Source of the DNA: Streptomyces boluensis
GTDB taxonomy: Bacteria; Actinomycetota; Actinomycetes; Streptomycetales; Streptomycetaceae
NCBI RefSeq assembly: GCF_009908195.1
Contig: NZ_JAAAHS010000001.1
Span: 35,050-99,049, forward strand
DNA length: 64,000 nucleotides
Direction of reading: 5' to 3'
The position numbers and the translations under genes were made by a program. Numbering within the stretch: the first letter of the stretch is position 1; each line of letters starts with the position of its first letter. This document shows, piece after piece, positions 62,898-64,000 of this stretch. A model generated the notes under the pieces. That model ran no database searches. It saw only the letters and a program-made list of their open reading frames with translations, and was not told where the DNA came from.

Positions 62898-63866
62898 TGC
62901 GGGTGTGGGTGTGGGGCGGAAGGTGCGGCGGTACGTCTGGGGCGTGACCCCGATCGCGGCATGAAGGTGCTGACGCAGGGAGACACCGGTGCCGAATCCG
63001 GCGCGGACGGCGACCAGGTCGACGGGCCAGTCAGTGGTCTCCAGGAGGTGCCGGGCCAGGTCGACGCGCTGGCGGACCAGCCACCGGCCGGGGCTGGTGC
63101 CGACCTCGTCGCGGAAGCGTCGGGTGAAGGTGCGCACGCTGACGTTGGCGTGCGCGGCCATGTCCGCCAGAGTGACGGGTTCGGCGAGGCGTTCCGTGAT
63201 CCACGCCTGGGTGGGGGCGGTGCCGGCGGCAGCGGGTCCGGGTACGGGGCGCTTGATGTACTGGGCCTGGCCGCCCTCGCGCCAGGGCGGTACGACGCAG
63301 GAGCGGGCGACCTCGTTGGCGATGTCGCTTCCGTGGTCGCGGCGGACGATGTGCAGGCACAGGTCGATGCCGGCGGCGACCCCGGCGGAGGTGAGGATGT
63401 CGCCGTCGTCGACGAAGAGGACGTCGGGGTCGATGCGCACGGTGGTGAACATGCGCTGCAGGCGGTCGGCTTCGCGCCAGTGAGTGGTGGCGGGGCGCCC
63501 GTCGAGCAGTCCCGCGGCGGCCAGCACGTAGGTGCCGGTACAGATCGCCACGATCCGGGTTCCGGGGCGGATGGCGGCCAGAGCCTCGCGCAGGGCGTCG
63601 GGCAGGCGCCCTTCCTCGCGGATGGAACCCAGCGCGTGGAAGGGCGGGATGACCACGGTGTCGACGCCGGCCAGCAGGGAGGCGTCGTGGGAGACGGTGA
63701 GCTCGTAGTCGGCCTCGGTACGGACGGGGCGGCCGTCCAGGCTGCACGTGGTCACGGAGTAGAGCCGGTTGCCCGCGCTGTCGCGGGCGGCGCCGAAGAT
63801 CCGTGCGGGGATGCCGAGTTCAAAGGGGACGACGGCTTCCAGAGCCAGAACGCCAACGCGATGCAT
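62886..63866 (-). CDS. GlxA-type transcriptional regulator (DJ-1/PfpI-AraC)
   Basis: 326 residues: an N-terminal DJ-1/PfpI-like domain (about 1-180) with the nucleophile-elbow segment ICTGTYVLAAAGLL, and a C-terminal AraC double helix-turn-helix (about 215-315; LADMAAHANVSVRTFTRRFRDEVGTSPG). Usually senses small metabolites. Separate from the sigma cluster by the 62681-62885 gap. Confidence 0.92.
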   Translation of the reverse strand: MHRVGVLALEAVVPFELGIPARIFGAARDSAGNRLYSVTTCSLDGRPVRTEADYELTVSHDASLLAGVDTVVIPPFHALGSIREEGRLPDALREALAAIRPGTRIVAICTGTYVLAAAGLLDGRPATTHWREADRLQRMFTTVRIDPDVLFVDDGDILTSAGVAAGIDLCLHIVRRDHGSDIANEVARSCVVPPWREGGQAQYIKRPVPGPAAAGTAPTQAWITERLAEPVTLADMAAHANVSVRTFTRRFRDEVGTSPGRWLVRQRVDLARHLLETTDWPVDLVAVRAGFGTGVSLRQHLHAAIGVTPQTYRRTFRPTPTPAPAA

Positions 63867-64000
63867 GACCCGATCCTTTCACTCCATGACCATCGGGCCA
63901 CTGGTTGAGGTCCTTCCGCCCAGGGAGTCTCAGGACGTGCGGCACCAAGGGCACGGGGGCGGGGCGGGCGGTACCGACGGCACGGGCGGCGGCGCGGGAC

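Noticed and set aside
1..64000. CRISPR array
   Set aside because: No regularly spaced direct repeats of 24-40 bp with unique spacers were seen. The tandem repeats found are very short and contiguous.

Overview
The window is high-GC actinobacterial DNA, almost certainly a Streptomyces chromosome. The evidence is the codon bias, the WhiB-family gene wblA beside a class A penicillin-binding protein, a MarP-type protease, two ArsA-like ATPases, leaderless TAGGCT promoters, a Crp/Fnr regulator, an LAXTG-type sortase substrate and an ECF41 sigma factor. Gene order from acsA to the tRNA matches what I remember of the conserved Streptomyces core; this is memory, not an alignment.

Left core (1-22.8 kb): the 3' end of a SulP transporter/carbonic anhydrase fusion, acsA, nhaA, a holin-like membrane protein and an alpha/beta hydrolase. 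A minus-strand run follows (nth, CoA-type NUDIX, marP), then divergent crp, then a minus-strand set (DUF4177, RidA, NUDIX, MBL hydrolase). Two coupled ArsA-like ATPases face wblA; after them come a bifunctional PBP, a YqeY protein, a metallophosphoesterase, a Pr6Pr membrane protein and tRNA-Pro(CGG).

Accessory region (22.8-59.9 kb): two integrated elements lie in tandem at the 3' end of tRNA-Pro. An exact 46-bp direct repeat (22780-22825 and 54634-54679) bounds element 1 (about 31.9 kb). A diverged third copy (59816-59861) bounds element 2 (about 5.2 kb), which has no integrase. Each element has a pair of GGGAG sites 11 bp apart near both ends, at nearly the same distances from the att cores, suggesting a shared integrase arm-site architecture. 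Element 1 has a tyrosine integrase with a LacI-type helix-turn-helix inside its catalytic domain, an excisionase, a repressor with a three-site operator array, a DUF3631 ATPase, a DUF2637 membrane protein, MobC and a relaxase. No FtsK/TraB translocase is visible, so it looks mobilizable rather than self-conjugative.

Element 1 cargo: (i) an XRE/TPR regulator followed by a tight operon with three glycosyltransferases, a PIG-L deacetylase, a P-loop kinase and an APH-fold phosphotransferase (plus a convergent second one), whose pathway I cannot name; (ii) an EACC1-caspase conflict module whose caspase carries GAF and PAS sensor domains; (iii) an orphan gene behind a large inverted repeat; (iv) a peptide deformylase coupled to a truncated reading frame; (v) a complete Wadjet jetABCD plasmid-defence operon. 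Element 2 carries a 25-residue hydrophobic peptide, two unknown genes and a secreted sortase-anchored protein with a nuclease-like core.

Right core (59.9-64 kb): an ECF41 sigma factor, a DoxX protein and an FAD-dependent oxidoreductase on the minus strand, with a near-consensus ECF41 promoter before the oxidoreductase, then a GlxA-type AraC regulator. All functions are inferred from sequence reading; no database search was run.
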